DNA of 64,000 nt, taken from assembly GCF_021018895.1 (NCBI RefSeq), contig NC_079384.1:15267140-15331139 (forward strand), written 5' to 3'. The notes beneath the pieces are model-generated. The model was not told the DNA's origin, did no database searches, and saw only the letters and a program-made list of their open reading frames with translations. Each line of letters opens with the position of its first letter. Position 1 is the stretch's first letter. Source of the stretch: Seriola aureovittata (Eukaryota > Chordata > Actinopteri > Carangiformes > Carangidae). Below, one piece after another: positions 1 through 12,806 of this stretch. Made by a program: the position numbers and the translations under genes.

Positions 1-421
1 AACAGAGAACATCATTATCTATCATCAGGGGGCACACCTGTCCAACCCACGTCCTCTGGAAGCCTCTTATTACAGTAGATGATCATACAAACATATTTTG
101 GAAACTGTGTCATAGCTTTGTGATTTTTGACTTGCTGATGAGGACCTGCTGGGAAAGTAATACCAAAGGCTCTGATCTGAAGGAAAACTTCGGGTTTCGG
201 GTAACTTTTACTTTTACGTTTACTTAATTCAGACTCAAGGTCAAATGTTTGAGATAATTCCTGTTAAACTCAAGTTTTTTTCTTTTTGGAAAGCTGTGAA
301 TAGCTGTAAGTATAGTATTTGTTTTACATCTTTATTAAAATACAGTCAGTCCTCCATCAGCTTTGTCATCTGTAGCAGCACTGCGGAAAACACTACTTAG
401 TATTAACCACTTATGATTGCA
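1..421. other. Non-coding, no gene seen
   Basis: AT-rich sequence without a convincing ORF, splice-bounded exon or recognisable repeat. It is probably intergenic DNA or part of a long 5'-UTR intron of the downstream cdc42ep4 gene; which of these cannot be settled from the window. Confidence 0.5.
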
Positions 422-807
422 TTAAAGGAGCTATATGTGAGTTTTGTTATTGCTACATAGCCAGCGTTAGGCATTAACAGCTATTTACTTACCAGTCTAG
501 AAGGAACGTTGCAAATTCAGCAGGTGGAAAACAACCATCTTGTTTTGCTTCTATTTCTATCACTTCTTTTCTCCAACTGAAGGTAGCATGCTAACCAGCT
601 AACCCTGGCCCAGTTGGTCCATCTCGTCAGTTTCCGATACCGAGTAACTATAGCGTCCAGTCTGCCCTGAAGAAGTAGCTGCTCAGAGGGCGAATTATCT
701 TGTAAACACATTAATGGCTGGAGCTCTTAGCAAGATTGGTGATAAACAGCTGTCTGTGCTAACATTGGTTATGTAGCAATAGCAAAACTTACAAATAGTT
801 CCTTTAA
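422..807. mobile_element. Inverted-repeat (MITE-like) DNA element, about 386 bp
   Basis: The element begins TTAAAGG (422) and ends CCTTTAA (801-807). About 75 bp at the left (422-498) is readable as an imperfect reverse complement of the right arm (732-807); both arms carry the core TGCTACATAGCC / GTTATGTAGCAATA. TTAA is present at both outer ends, so a piggyBac-like TTAA target is possible, but the TTAA could equally belong to the terminal repeat. No transposase is encoded, so this is a non-autonomous copy. One end of the same family recurs near 41178-41252. Confidence 0.65.
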
Positions 808-1400
808 GTTTCCTCCTCCACCCTTAGTAACTGACACAATATCACTTAATAGCAGGATTTTGGTTGTGCAATATATGTAGACTTGACTCCGACTGGATCA
901 TATATTGGCTGGTGGTGTGCAGCTGGCCGTTGTGGTCCAGACTTTGGTCCGTTTTCAGTCCAGCGAGCCCTCATTGTTTTGTGGCTGTGTGGACACAGAG
1001 ACAGGTGGTCTCTGTCTCTCTCATGCATACTGAAAAGACAAAGGAGGACTGTTGGCATAACCGCTCACCTCTGTGCTCACTGGATGACAAATTCATGCCA
1101 GGAAACTAGTTCAGGAGATGGGAACAGTCGCATGAACTATTGTGGGCTCTTATCATGGCTGTCTGATCACCCTGTGAGAATTGCTGGTTTCCTTTATGAA
1201 TAAAGACTCACACATCCTCCTGTGCAAGCCTCTAGAGGACGTTTCCAGGTCAGCGATCCAGTGCTGTGAATGCACTGTGGGGAAAGGTTACAATACCTTG
1301 ATAGATTAGCATCTCGGGCCTTTGTCTCTTTGTACTAAATTAACGTGAATTACTGTAAATTGTGGGTGTCCTTCATGTGGGTCACGTTTGAGACCCATCT

Positions 1401-1434
1401 TGTGTGTGTGTGTGTGTGCGTGTGCGTGTGTGTG
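1401..1434. repeat. (TG)n microsatellite
   Basis: Dinucleotide TG run with two CG interruptions (TGCG). Confidence 0.9.
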
Positions 1435-1732
1435 ATTACATGCATTCATCTGTCGTGCTTGTGTTTTGGGTGTGCCAGAAGGTATGGTTCTCGTCTTCCT
1501 CTGTACTGCTTTGTTTTTTGTTCTTTCTCCTCTATTGTACTTTGTGTGACATGTGAGAAATTTGTCATTAGGGAACCAACAGGGTGTGTGTGTGTGTATT
1601 TGTATAATTGTTTTTGACCTGTATGTTTGACTCGCGAGCAGAGACCAACTCTCTCTGACAACCCTTGAACCTATTTATAGCAGTTTGACTTGGGGCCGTT
1701 GATGGACTTTAAACTTATTGTTCACACGTGCG

Positions 1733-1762
1733 TACACACACACACACACAAACACACACACG
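1733..1762. repeat. (CA)n microsatellite
   Basis: Interrupted CA dinucleotide run (one AA interruption near 1751). Confidence 0.85.
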
Positions 1763-2050
1763 TAAACACAGCCACAGCAGGCAATCTGTATGTGCTTCCC
1801 TAATGAAAACTTCATGCTTGCCGACATACCGTAGGTTTCCAGGAAATCAAAGTTGTTGCAAATCTAAGTAGCATGCCAAATATGAAAGCTAACAAATCAA
1901 AGACAGATGGATCGTGGTAAGATGATACTGACGATACTTCAAAAGGCTTTCCTGCCATGATCAGGTGGTGATTCCCAAAATCTCTCAGGAGTTGGCACTT
2001 CTACCATCTTGGCAACAGATCTCAAGGTTTCAGAAAAGCCATGTATTATA

Positions 2051-2666
2051 CACTACCGGTCAAAGGTTTTATAACACCTCCCGTTTTTCCCAACACTGTT
2101 ACAGAAGTTCCCACAAATGTGTTTCACTTGTAGCTTGCTTTGCTGTCACCTTCTGTTCAGTTCACCCCAAACCTACGGGTTTAAGTCTTGAGACTGTGCT
2201 GCTCCTCCATCATGAAGTCTGGTTCTATTCTTCTAATGTTTCAGGTCATTATCTTGCTGTAGTTTGAAGCCCTGACAAACCAGACTGTCTTCTTTGTTGC
2301 CTGTCTTTTTACAGTATATACAGACCTACTTCCTGCAGTACAGTATTGTCATAATGATGCATCAACACAGTTTGTTCCATCTCTGCCTTTGTACAGGTTT
2401 GTAAGTCATTGTGTCAACGTGTAGGAACTTTCAAGGCTTCTTTTTCTTCCATAGCTGCAGGAAAGCTGGAATGAAAAACTGTTTTATATTACTGTTTTTA
2501 TATGAAGCTTACATGATTTGTTAGGTTTTGGTGACCATACTTTTTGTTTATTTGTTTTGTTTTTACCTTGGGCAGTGTACCACTTACATTTACACCATTT
2601 AAGGTTATTCACTGGACTTGAACTGCTGAAATGGGGGTTGTTTTAAAACTTATGACCGGTACTGTG
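2051..2666. mobile_element. Tc1/mariner-like element remnant
   Basis: The left end reads CACTACCGGTCAAAGGTTTT after a TA dinucleotide. The right end, as reverse complement, reads CAGTACCGGTCATAAGTTTT and is followed by TA (2667-2668). Matching inverted termini with CACTACCGGTCA and TA flanks are typical of fish Tc1-like transposons. At about 616 bp it is far shorter than an autonomous element (about 1.6 kb) and no transposase frame survives, so this is a deleted copy. Confidence 0.7.
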
Positions 2667-2668
2667 TA

Positions 2669-5600
2669 GATGCGTATATCTTAATATGTGGCTTTTTGTT
2701 GTCTGATGTAATCCATGCTTTTAGCTCCTATATCCCAAGTTGGTGTCTGTGAATTTCTTTATCTGACCTAAAGTCCAACATGCACAAATATTCAGTTTAC
2801 AATGATATTTAACAACAGAAAAAAGTAGCAACTCTTCACATTTTAGGAGCTGGAAACAGATCATGTTTGATATTGTTGCTTTTAAGTTGCTGATTAATGG
2901 TATGGCTGTTAATCATAGACTTTATTTGACTTAAATGAGCATGAACTCAACTGCTTAGACACCCACGTTGGATTATAGCAGACACCCTGATCAGCTCCAT
3001 CTGTAATCAATCCCTGTGTTCTGAGTTTGACCTTCCTGAAGAGTCACTTCAGGAATAACTTGCACGAAAACTCACTCACTCACTCGAACAAGCACGAGTA
3101 CAATTACATTAACAATGTTATTTTATGAGCCCAGTAGCTGCGTATGTGCCCCGCTCTTTATCTCCGACCTGTTCTGTGATTTAATTTTATTTATATTTTT
3201 TCTTTTCAACAGTTGTGAATTGCTATTGTCAGGTTAGAAGTGGCCATGTTTGCGAGCCTCTGTGCTCTCTTTTGTAAGCAAGTGTTTTGTTGTCTCCTGT
3301 TGATGTCATTTTAAAGTTAAAGCCACGGGGGTTTATTAACTCATCTCGTCAGTCAGGGCTCGGTGCCTGAGGCCTTTATAGCTGGTTTGTGTGTTTGACT
3401 TCAGCAGGGAGGCTGCTGATAAAAAGAATAAAAAAACGACCATGAGCCGTTGAGAAGTTGACACAGTGCAGAAAAACGGTCACTTATCTTCCAGTCACAC
3501 TGAGAAACCTCCTGCTGATTTGACCAAAATTTGTGTGTGTGTGTCTCCTGTTGAGTAGAGCCTGAAGTTTATCACACTGGCCTTGGCTTATCCTTTCTGG
3601 TGATCTGGCATGTTTTGTTTCCCCTTGGTCTCATTCTGAACAACTTGTCTCTGCTTCTGACCCTTTGGAGAAGTAGCAGCGAGTATATCCAGTATAAATT
3701 AGAACTTATTAACTCTAGTGCGAGCTAACTGTGACGATGGCATCCCTGCTGTAACAGAGCATTTTGTATTCCCCCGTCTGTCTGTTTTTTTTTGGTGCAG
3801 TCTTCAGTAGAAATTCAGCTTTGTTTCCTCGTCCAGCAGCTATTGGACGCTTAATTCAACCACTTGGCCCAGATCCTGCTCTCTGGTACCAGGCGTGAAT
3901 GCTGTCTATTCGTCAGAGACTGATGCGACGGATTTCAGTGATTAATTAGACATGTACTCTCATGTGCACACCCTCACACACAGAGGAGGGTACAATCCCT
4001 CCACTGTGGAACATAATGAGGGTTTGGGTACATTTCATGCAGGACACGGTGAAAGAACGTCTGTCGCTACGCTGGCATGACTGAGTGAATCCAACGCAGT
4101 GACACCCTCCACTGCCCCTCTGAGGGTGTGTTTCTCTTCACTGCCTCCATCTGTGCCTCTGCTTTTGCTTTCAAAGTCCCTACGGAAATGTTGCTCCACG
4201 TGGGAAAGGTTGTGCCTCTTCACATTTTTAACTTGTACACGGAGAGGAGGAGCATTTTTTCTTTCTCTCGGGAGACTTGTTTTGGGTAAAGTCTTATTTG
4301 ATAATCAAGAAACATGTTCATTATCTGTGTGTTTGGTTTTTAGCCAAGCTTCCCCCACAGCGTGGCAGCCCACCCAGTATCTGTCCGAACACTTTGTCCA
4401 ACCATGCAGGAGTAACAGCTTCATAAAAGGCCAGCTTGACTGGAAACACAGAGAAATCATTTGGAAGCCTGTCCTCTGCTTCTGGATATCAGGATTTGGA
4501 AAGATTAAAAAAAAAAATCGCTCAACACGGTCACGTGGGGATTGTGTCACTGGAGCTTTTGCAACACACCCACAGTAATAGAAGGTGGATTTTGGAGTCA
4601 GACAGAGGAAGAGGAGTGCTGGCTGGTGGGGCAGTGGGAGGTTAGTTTGCTTGTGTGTTTTTGGGTGCGTGGATGTGTAGTGTTTGCTGCCCTGAGCTCC
4701 TGTCGCACAGTGCAGAGGGCCGGCCCAGGCACGCTGGTTTTATTTGCTCACGTTGAACACGCTGCCCTTAATCCTCCTGTGGTTTGTTTCTGCCTGTGCG
4801 GCACTGGGGCCCTGGAGGCTGATACACTACACTTTCCAAACGCACACATACACACATACACAGAGGGCCTGTAGTACATGGCCAACGGTCCTGCTGATGT
4901 AGGTATGTTTTCCCGGGCTCAGCTGTTTGAACTCGTCTCCTAGAGCCATTTTACACGAACATGATGAGTGTTCGCCATGTTGCCAGTCGATCAGAACACC
5001 TCAACTCTGTCCAAGTCCAACCTGTTGCATGTCTAAGCCTTGTTAAAGCTGCTGCATCTCCATCATCTTTAAATATTATTATGCAAACCATTGCCATATC
5101 TAAATATTTGCACAGCTGCTCACATTTGTGATGGGTGTCTTCATTGCAATCTCTGCTTCTGTTGCTGCATTAGAACCTGTTTGCATGGAGCAATGTTTGT
5201 AGGACGTAATGTAACATAATGGTGTAAACTTTCTTGTTACACATGTATCCTCTAATGAGGTTATTACGCACTTTTTGCATATTTATTGATGACAAACTGG
5301 TGTTTTAAAAACTTCTATAATTCCTAAGTGCTTCAGGGTGCTGAGATCAATTTAATAGCACACGTGTGGCATGTCAGGACAGGCCCACTGACACAGAACA
5401 TTTTGCTAATTAGAGTTTTAAACGGGCCCAGAGGAAATTTCATTTGAATCGAGTGAGGTTTTGTTTACATTCAGTGTTTCTCGCCAGAAAACATTGTATT
5501 TTTCTTTAATGCCTAACAAGCTTCTTCTAAGAATCTGACAAAAAAAAAAAAAAGATCCACTTACTACCTTCGTCTGGAGCTTTCAACTACAACTGTCTTT

Positions 5601-8600
5601 TTCAGAGAAATATGATTCAATTATATATTGATAATTGATTAATAATAATACTTCCACTGTGGAAGGATGTGAGTTGCAGGAAGAGATCAAGAACGCTCCA
5701 CATGGTCATTACTGGTCCAAAAACTCCACAAGATACTTTTTAAATTTGCTTAGTTGACGTATTCATTAGGAAAACAAAACTGGTCATGGTAGTGATGATG
5801 GCACATGAGGGCAGCTGCAGCTCCTCATGGACATTTATTTGCTGTGTCATTTTAAATATGGTCAGTGGGTCTAATGAGTTGTTTTCGCCCTCATCTCCAT
5901 TTATCTCTGGTGGTGTGGATCATAGTCCAGCCTGCACTGTTAATACTTACTGTCTCATCCATGTTGTGGTCGTGTTGAATAAGTGAGTGCGGAGTGCTGT
6001 CTGTTTACCCCGGGAGAATAGTCAGAGACACACCTGTGTGAAATACAGTAGGTGTGTTCCTCGACACACGCGTGTGTGTGTGTGTGTGAGAGAGATTAGG
6101 CAATGCTTCCTCTGTTTCTTAACATTCACATCCTACTGTCTGTTTCTCTTCAATATATTTCTGCCATTTGTCATGTAGAGTTACTAGCCTTGAGCTGTGT
6201 GACTGGAGATGAAGTCGAACAGGAAGAACTGGTTCCCTCTGTAGCAGGCAGTAATAAGGTAGATAGTTTACTGCATGGGCTTATTGTTGTTTGGTAACAG
6301 ATCCACACACTGTTGTAGATAATCACATCAAATGTATTGTGTTACTGTATCAGACCTCCCTCTGATTCACCTCTCAGTCTTTAAGGTGTGTTTGGCAAAG
6401 CCATGTAAACAGCATATTCCTTCATGTATTATCTGTGCGGTGAGTTAAGGACAGTAAGTAGACGGTGGACTGGAGGGAACTTTTGAGGCACTTGGGAAAA
6501 AAACACATTGAAGTACGATGGAGGCTTTGCTAATGAGCTCACACCAAGGCTACGGCTGCATGATGTGAGGCGGAATCAGATTCATACATAGTTGATGAGC
6601 TCTCATAATTCCTTCACTTGTAGTACATCTCTAGCATATTTCACATTATATATGTAACTGACAAGCTAGTGAGCAACCCATATATTCTACTGCACCTTTA
6701 AACTGTTTTCCTTCCCAGCTATACTTTGATGCACTGTGGTAAGGATTCCATGACACTACTGACGGGTCAGAATGTTATTATTTCAGTGCTTCTGACACAG
6801 CCCCCCTCCTCTCCCCCCGTGGGAATCAGATGTTTGCGACTTCATGGGCCTCACAAAGTAGCGGCAAATGAAATTTGCCGACCTTTTTTTGTCATAGTTG
6901 AGAAGTTTCCATTCTTATGCAGCCCCCATTGATTAATTGATTAGCAGTGTCATAGATGCTCTTATAGTCATTTGCATATCAATGTTGCTGACAATAGGGT
7001 TGAACAATGGAGGTGATTCTGCATAGTTCAAGGTTAAACAAAGCAGAACTTTTCTTATTGCTCACTCAGCAGAGTGTCTGTGTTTAGGACTTAAAGATAA
7101 ACTAGTAGAGTTTTATGCTAAAATACCCTCATTGTATATAAGTCACAAAGTTAATACTTAAAATTTTGCTTGCCCAAATGAAATTCTAGAATTGTATATG
7201 GAAAAATCGCTGATAAGATAAAAAGAAAAGGACAAATTGGGTAAGATAGCTGCTAATAAGATACAATAAAATAGATTAAAAAAGCTATAATAATATTAGC
7301 AGACAAAAAAACTGATGATAAAAGAACAGATAAAATAGAATGAAATTTACAACATAATTACAGTAAAATAAGTGAATAAAATAAAGTGACTAATGACTAA
7401 AAAACATATTTAATTAAAAGCCAGGCTGAAGAAGTATGTTTTGAGTTTACAGGTAGGCTGGTGAGGTTAGTAAACACATGCAGGGTGTGTACAACTTACT
7501 GACTGATAATCATATGACATGATTATTTTGGTATTTCTAATTATATTGGGTCACCATTACGCAGTGTTGAGGAAACATGGGATAGCAGAGGACGGTATGG
7601 CGCCTGCAATCTGCGGGATTACAACAGCGAGACTGAATGCTGATGAGCATGGCGGTTGTTATGTCATTCTGTGCGCATCAGTCTTCCGGCGACATAAGAT
7701 GCTTTTAATCATTCATGGCCCTGTCACCACTTGTCTCAGTTTGAGCTGGAGTCATGTGGCACTTTGAGTGCTCGGTTACATAAAGAGTTCGTCACCAGCT
7801 GGCGCGGTGACTGATACTTATTACCTCTTTGGGCACATTTAGTGCTCCAACACAAACATGTTCAGCTATATGTGCGTGCTGTAGTCTCTATGTAATGATA
7901 GTGTGACCTGTTTGTCTGTTTCGTTGTGGGAGCCTGTAGAAATAGCGCTGAGATGGAATTTTGCCCTCAGCTGACCTGAGAGTGTGTGAACTGGTTGGGT
8001 CACACACACAGGCCTGACTAGAAACTGTGGTCATCAAGTTGACGTCGGCACAATGTTTGACAATGTTTTTACTGTCTGTCTAGACACTGAAGTGAAACAG
8101 CTTTATTTAAAACTTTCATTTATTCATGAATAACTTGTATATAATCCTCCATACATTCACAAAATCAGACAGATTAAGGACCCAACAAAAAAAATCAGAA
8201 AATCCATTCTAATCCGTTCCTCACTTTATTCTCCAAAAAAATATATAAATAGGAAAACATAAGATACAGTGAGGTAAAATAAGATGAATAATAGTAACAG
8301 TCAGTCTTTTTTTTGCCCATGTCTTTAAGAAATACAAATCAGCATTGATAATAAAAAAAAATGAAGGAAACAAAGTTTGTAATGCAATGAATCCACTAAT
8401 AAAAAACATATATAGGCTCAGCTTGTTGAACATTACCTCTACAATTGAGTAAATCTAAAAAAAATCTTTAAATTTTCCAAATATGAAAGAAAGGAAACAC
8501 AAAAATCGTGAATAACATAACAGTAAAATTGTGATAACTCATCAATGAATAACTAAACCTGAGATTTTCCTTCCAACATAACAATAGATGTCTTTGTACA

Positions 8601-11437
8601 ATATGTAATCATTATTAGTGTTTGGTATTTTCTATCAACTAGAATATGATCAGGCTTTGTATTTAAAAGATATAAACAACAGTGGCTCAAAGTAAACATC
8701 AATGTCTGACATTGATTTGGTGAAATGGATAAAATTTTCCAAAACAACTGGGGGAAAAAGCATCAATGCTTCTTCTTTATGTAAAAGAACATTAACAGAG
8801 CTGTTTTTTTATATGCAGAGCGTTAAAGCACTTTCACAATTTTAAAACAGTTTCTGAAGTGTTATTTTGAAACAGAAATGCACATGAAGATGCCATTCTT
8901 CATGATTTATCTGTTTTTTTTAAAGCACTGAAAGGCTAGAAGTGAACATGACAGGGCTGCCTGCAGGTCATACTCCATCTTTTGTCATACCGACGACAAT
9001 GGAGTCTTGATGAGCCTGAGGGTGGGGGGTTTACAACTCTTCCCCATCAAATACCAAGCCCCCCCCCCCAAAAAAAAGACGTAAAATGGGCCATTTCCTC
9101 GAATGACTTAAGGTGTGAAGTTTGCACCTTTTTGATATTTGAGCACCCACTGACATCTTTTATGATGAGGTTGAATGTCTTCTCCTGACATGGCACATCA
9201 AAAGCATTCCCCTTCAGCTATGCAGCACTGTGGTGATTGTCTTATTGCCCTGCATGTGACCACCAGGAAGGGTTAATCCATCTGAATGAGCTGATCTCTC
9301 CATGTAGGGGGATAAAATCTTTCTCTCTCTCTCTTGTGTGTCTCCGGCCGGCTTAGAGAGACAGGAAGCTCTGCTTTGTAGCCGGCGCTCTGCTGCTCTG
9401 ATGTTGCCATAGAGAAACACAAAACTGTGAGCAGTAGGGAGGAACATCAGATGGCAAGTTGTCTTGAGTGGTCAGTCGCTAACTGGCTAATGATCAGGGC
9501 ATAAAGTAATGAAGGGTTTAGCTAATGATAGACCATACTGCATTAATCTAACCACTATGAGTCTGCTCAGTGGGAATTAAATACTATTTGTTTGCTTTAA
9601 GCTATAATCTCATAATTTGGCCTCCAGTTGCTTTTAAAATACCTTTTCATAATAGTAAGGCCCATTCCAGTTGTTTTGTATAAGAGCGTGAACTTGAACT
9701 CAAATTACTTCTACAATAGAGGGTGGAAAATCAGCTTTTCATGTACTATTGTTAATGCTTTTGCTCTTTGTTAGCCATCCTTTTGTGTTGTGCTTTTTGA
9801 TGTGCGGACAGTGCATCTTGCGCATTAGTACAACAAGAACCACTGAAGAAATCTTGAATGAAGTTGTAGAGGATAAAATCTTGGCAGTGGATAGAGTTCA
9901 GTTCTCTTTGGGGATGATCTGTCTTTTGAAAGAGCAGCGAACAACAAAACAGAACTACAGGACCTTTTTTTTCATCTATCAAACCCCCCCTCTGTTCGCT
10001 GTAGTGCTACAGTTGCCTTTCCAATTCAATGGGTTCTTGTCAGAGATGCAAATGTTTTCATGGATGACGTTGCTGTGGAATATTGTTGAGTGAAGCCCCC
10101 ATTCATCCACGAGGGATGAAGGAGGGGGGGTGTAATGCATACAGGCCTAGAGCGTGGGCTTTAGTAGCTCCCTTTCAAAAACACTGAGAATGATGGGATT
10201 GCTGTCTGGCTAAAAACAATTGAAACCCTTGTTAATGTCAGTAACACATGCAGCTAGTGGACTGTAAGTGGGAGTTTGAACCTTGTCTTCATTCGACTCT
10301 GTTTTGAGATCACATTTCAAGGCTTGAGTCACCGGTGACTCGAGGGCAGTTTGGTCTAAATGCTGAAATGAGCCATATTATCATCTTATTGAGTCACAGA
10401 TGATCAGGATCAAAGTGAACCTGCGTTCAATCAAGAGCACCCCTGCTTTCCTCACATTACATTTAAGGCTTTGATCTGTCACTGTGGCTATCACCAAACC
10501 TGAAGGCCATGCACTGTGTGTTGCCAATTGATGTTATGTTCAGTAAAAAACTGAGATAGTTGGATAAACAGAGGCAGCTATAGACAGAACAAAATATTCT
10601 GTTGTTGCTCAAATGTCGCCATCAAGGCCACATAGACAAAGTCAAAAACTGAGATAAAAACACACTGAAGTAGCGATGAAATCTCTTGCTGATATCAGGT
10701 TTACAACAGAATTTAGCAGACCAGGACTTTCTATAAGTTGATCAATGCTGAAGAAATGCTGCTCCACTTCATTCTTTTTTTTTTTTTCTTCCTCTTTGTC
10801 ATTCTTTCATTCCTGCCAGCTTGAACTGCTCCAGCTCCCAGTATCCTGTATCTTGGTGGTTATGTAACAGTCAGGGGCCTAAATGGGAACTAAAGCACAG
10901 CAGTGTTAGCAGACACTTCAGCCACTTGAAAAATTGAATGTGACAGTAGCCTATAGAGTTTTTCTAAAAATGTATCAGAAGAATTGCACAAACATGTTTG
11001 AAAGGGAAGCTATTTTGCACATGGTAAACTTTACTAGGGGTATTATTCCTGGTTCAAAGTTAGGTGAATTTGCTGTGAACTTTATACCAGTAAGCTTTAC
11101 TTCACTGTTACATAACTTGCTTACAGACTTCTACATATTGTATAAAGCTTTTGCGAGTTTAGACCCACTCAAGTGAGGCTTCATTTTTGAAGCACTGGCA
11201 AGAAAAGCTTCCATACAGATGCAGATCAGGGCAGAAGGAGTAATGTGATAGTGATGAGAAATGAATGACACATAGCTCCTTAGAGAGGGATTTAAAGTAG
11301 TATTTCACATTTCCTGGATTAAAATGATGCCTTGTGTTATTAATTGCATGTTTCCACATTGCCTTGCCAAGGTGCATAGCTGGACTTGGTTTATATAAGT
11401 AGTGATGTGGCGCTAATGCTCTTTTTCTTCTTCGCAG
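2669..11437. other. cdc42ep4: Long non-coding stretch upstream of the cdc42ep4 coding exon
   Basis: No exon with recognisable protein similarity was found on either strand. It holds a (GT)n tract at 6071-6088, poly-A/T runs (for example 5540 and 10776) and AT-rich low-complexity DNA around 7100-7400 and 8200-8750. Because the coding exon of cdc42ep4 is preceded by a clear splice acceptor at 11436-11437, part or all of this stretch is likely a 5'-UTR intron of that gene. No 5' exon or promoter could be identified. Confidence 0.5.
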
Positions 11438-11628
11438 GTCGATCCACAACTGTAAGATGAGACCTGAGCTGGAGGTCCAGAATGGCTTCACACATTAAAC
11501 ACCTGGAATTGTACTTCCTTTGACAAAATCTCATACAAAAGCCAAAGATCTCTGGAAGGAACCCTCCTGAACACCTACAGAACCCAGTTTGATTCGTCTG
11601 TGGATTTAAAGTCAGAGACCCTGCCATC
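11438..11628 (+). other. cdc42ep4: 5' UTR portion of the cdc42ep4 coding exon
   Basis: A pyrimidine-rich tract (ctctttttcttcttcgcag) ends in AG at 11436-11437 and is followed by GT-less exon sequence leading to the ATG at 11629. A 5'-UTR intron just upstream of a single coding exon is the usual organisation of BORG-family genes. Confidence 0.7.
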
Positions 11629-12639
11629 ATGCCTATTCTCAAGCAGCTGGTGAATAACTCCAACCAATCGAAACGGCGGTCTCGGGCCGACCTGACTGCG
11701 GAGATGATCAGCGCTCCGTTGGGGGACTTCCGCCACACAATGCATGTGGGCAGAGGGGGCGACGCCTTTGGGGACACTTCATTTCTCAGCACCCGATCGG
11801 GGGAACCTCCCAGGGAGCCGGAAACAAAGCAGGCCTCCCCAGGCCCCAAACCAGGGCTGCTGTCCCGCACCTTCAGAAGCAGCAAGCGCTCTCAGTCAGT
11901 AAACCGAGGGGACAAGTATGACTACAATATGATGGCGCCTTCTGGTGGTTCATCCAACTTTGTGAAAAACGCCATATCCCTACCTTACCTGAACGACGAG
12001 GATACAAACAGAAGCAACCAGCTGCCAAAGAGCGTCTCCTCCAGCCCCATGAAGAAGCTGACAGAGATTGAAAGCAAGCCGATAAACGGAGCAGCAGCGA
12101 TGGCAACGCTTGATGCAGAGTTCGATGAGCGCAATTTTGGCGAACTCACAGATTTGCCTCCATCCATGCCTAAGGGAGGAGGGATGAAGCACGCAGAGTC
12201 CATGATGTCCTTCCACATCGACTTGGGGCCCTCCATGCTCGGGGATATCTTGAGCGTGATGGAAAAGAAAGGCTGGGAGGAAGATGACCTTGGCTACGAG
12301 GAAGGTAAGAGCAGCGAGGGCCACGCGTCGCCATCCCTCATACCCCACATAGATGATGATGATGTGGAAGAGCAGGCCCCTGCAAGGCCACCTCGCAGCA
12401 TGTACCAGCAGAAGGCCATGGTGGATCCCTACACCCCGGAGCTGCACACCAGAAACAACCACCACCACCACCTGGATAGCTGCTCTGTGTCCAGCTCCGG
12501 CTCTGCCACCGAGGAGAAACCTCAGTACCACCTCAACGATGCCGACACGGACAGTGCAAAGTACAGTTCGCCACGTGGAGAGGATGACAGAGATTTCACT
12601 TTCATGGATGAGGACGATGATGATGAGATTCGAGTGTAG
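11629..12639 (+). CDS. cdc42ep4: Cdc42 effector protein 4 (BORG4)
   Basis: Intact 336-residue single-exon ORF. The protein binds active Cdc42 (and related TC10-type Rho GTPases) and is a BORG-family regulator of septin and actin organisation at the cell cortex. The start MPILKQLV is the conserved BORG4 N terminus. The CRIB motif lies at about residues 27-42 (ISAPLGDFRHTMHVGR). It is followed by the BORG-specific DAFGDTSFL, a basic/serine segment SKRSQSV (about 84-90), and a second conserved block KHAESMMSFHIDLGPSML (about 187-204). Near 278 there is a four-His run, and the C terminus is acidic, ending DEIRV. Human CDC42EP4 has about 356 residues and the same N and C termini, so the length fits. 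Teleosts may keep a and b paralogues; the window does not decide which this is. Codon use and GC content are clearly higher than in the flanks, as expected for a real coding exon. No frameshift is seen. Confidence 0.95.
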   Translation: MPILKQLVNNSNQSKRRSRADLTAEMISAPLGDFRHTMHVGRGGDAFGDTSFLSTRSGEPPREPETKQASPGPKPGLLSRTFRSSKRSQSVNRGDKYDYNMMAPSGGSSNFVKNAISLPYLNDEDTNRSNQLPKSVSSSPMKKLTEIESKPINGAAAMATLDAEFDERNFGELTDLPPSMPKGGGMKHAESMMSFHIDLGPSMLGDILSVMEKKGWEEDDLGYEEGKSSEGHASPSLIPHIDDDDVEEQAPARPPRSMYQQKAMVDPYTPELHTRNNHHHHLDSCSVSSSGSATEEKPQYHLNDADTDSAKYSSPRGEDDRDFTFMDEDDDDEIRV

Positions 12640-12800
12640 ACAAACCTGTTCTGGCCCAAACGGACACTAATGGAGATGAGCAGGTGTTGGGAGGCTGACA
12701 CAAGCTGGGAAAGGCAGAGGGAGGATTTAGAGGCAGGGCCACATCTGCTTTAAGCTTCTTGTAGATCAATCTATCTCTGCACACTTTGTCAACATCATAA

Positions 12801-12806
12801 AATAAA
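12801..12806 (+). terminator. cdc42ep4: Proximal polyadenylation signal AATAAA
   Basis: Canonical hexamer 162 bp after the stop codon; it would give a very short 3' UTR. Confidence 0.45.

Larger units (their letters stand above)
812..2048. other. Non-coding with GT/CA microsatellites
   Basis: No supported gene. The stretch contains a (GT)n tract at 1401-1434 and a (CA)n tract at about 1733-1762. Short ORFs overlap these low-complexity tracts and have no recognisable domain, so they are not called. Confidence 0.5.

Noticed and set aside
4099..4578. Plus-strand ORF of 159 codons
   Set aside because: No recognisable domain, low-complexity stretches, a poly-A run inside, and no splice or transcript context. 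Treated as chance.
11391..11885. Minus-strand ORF of 164 codons opposite cdc42ep4
   Set aside because: Antisense to a strongly supported coding exon and its 5' UTR, with no recognisable domain.
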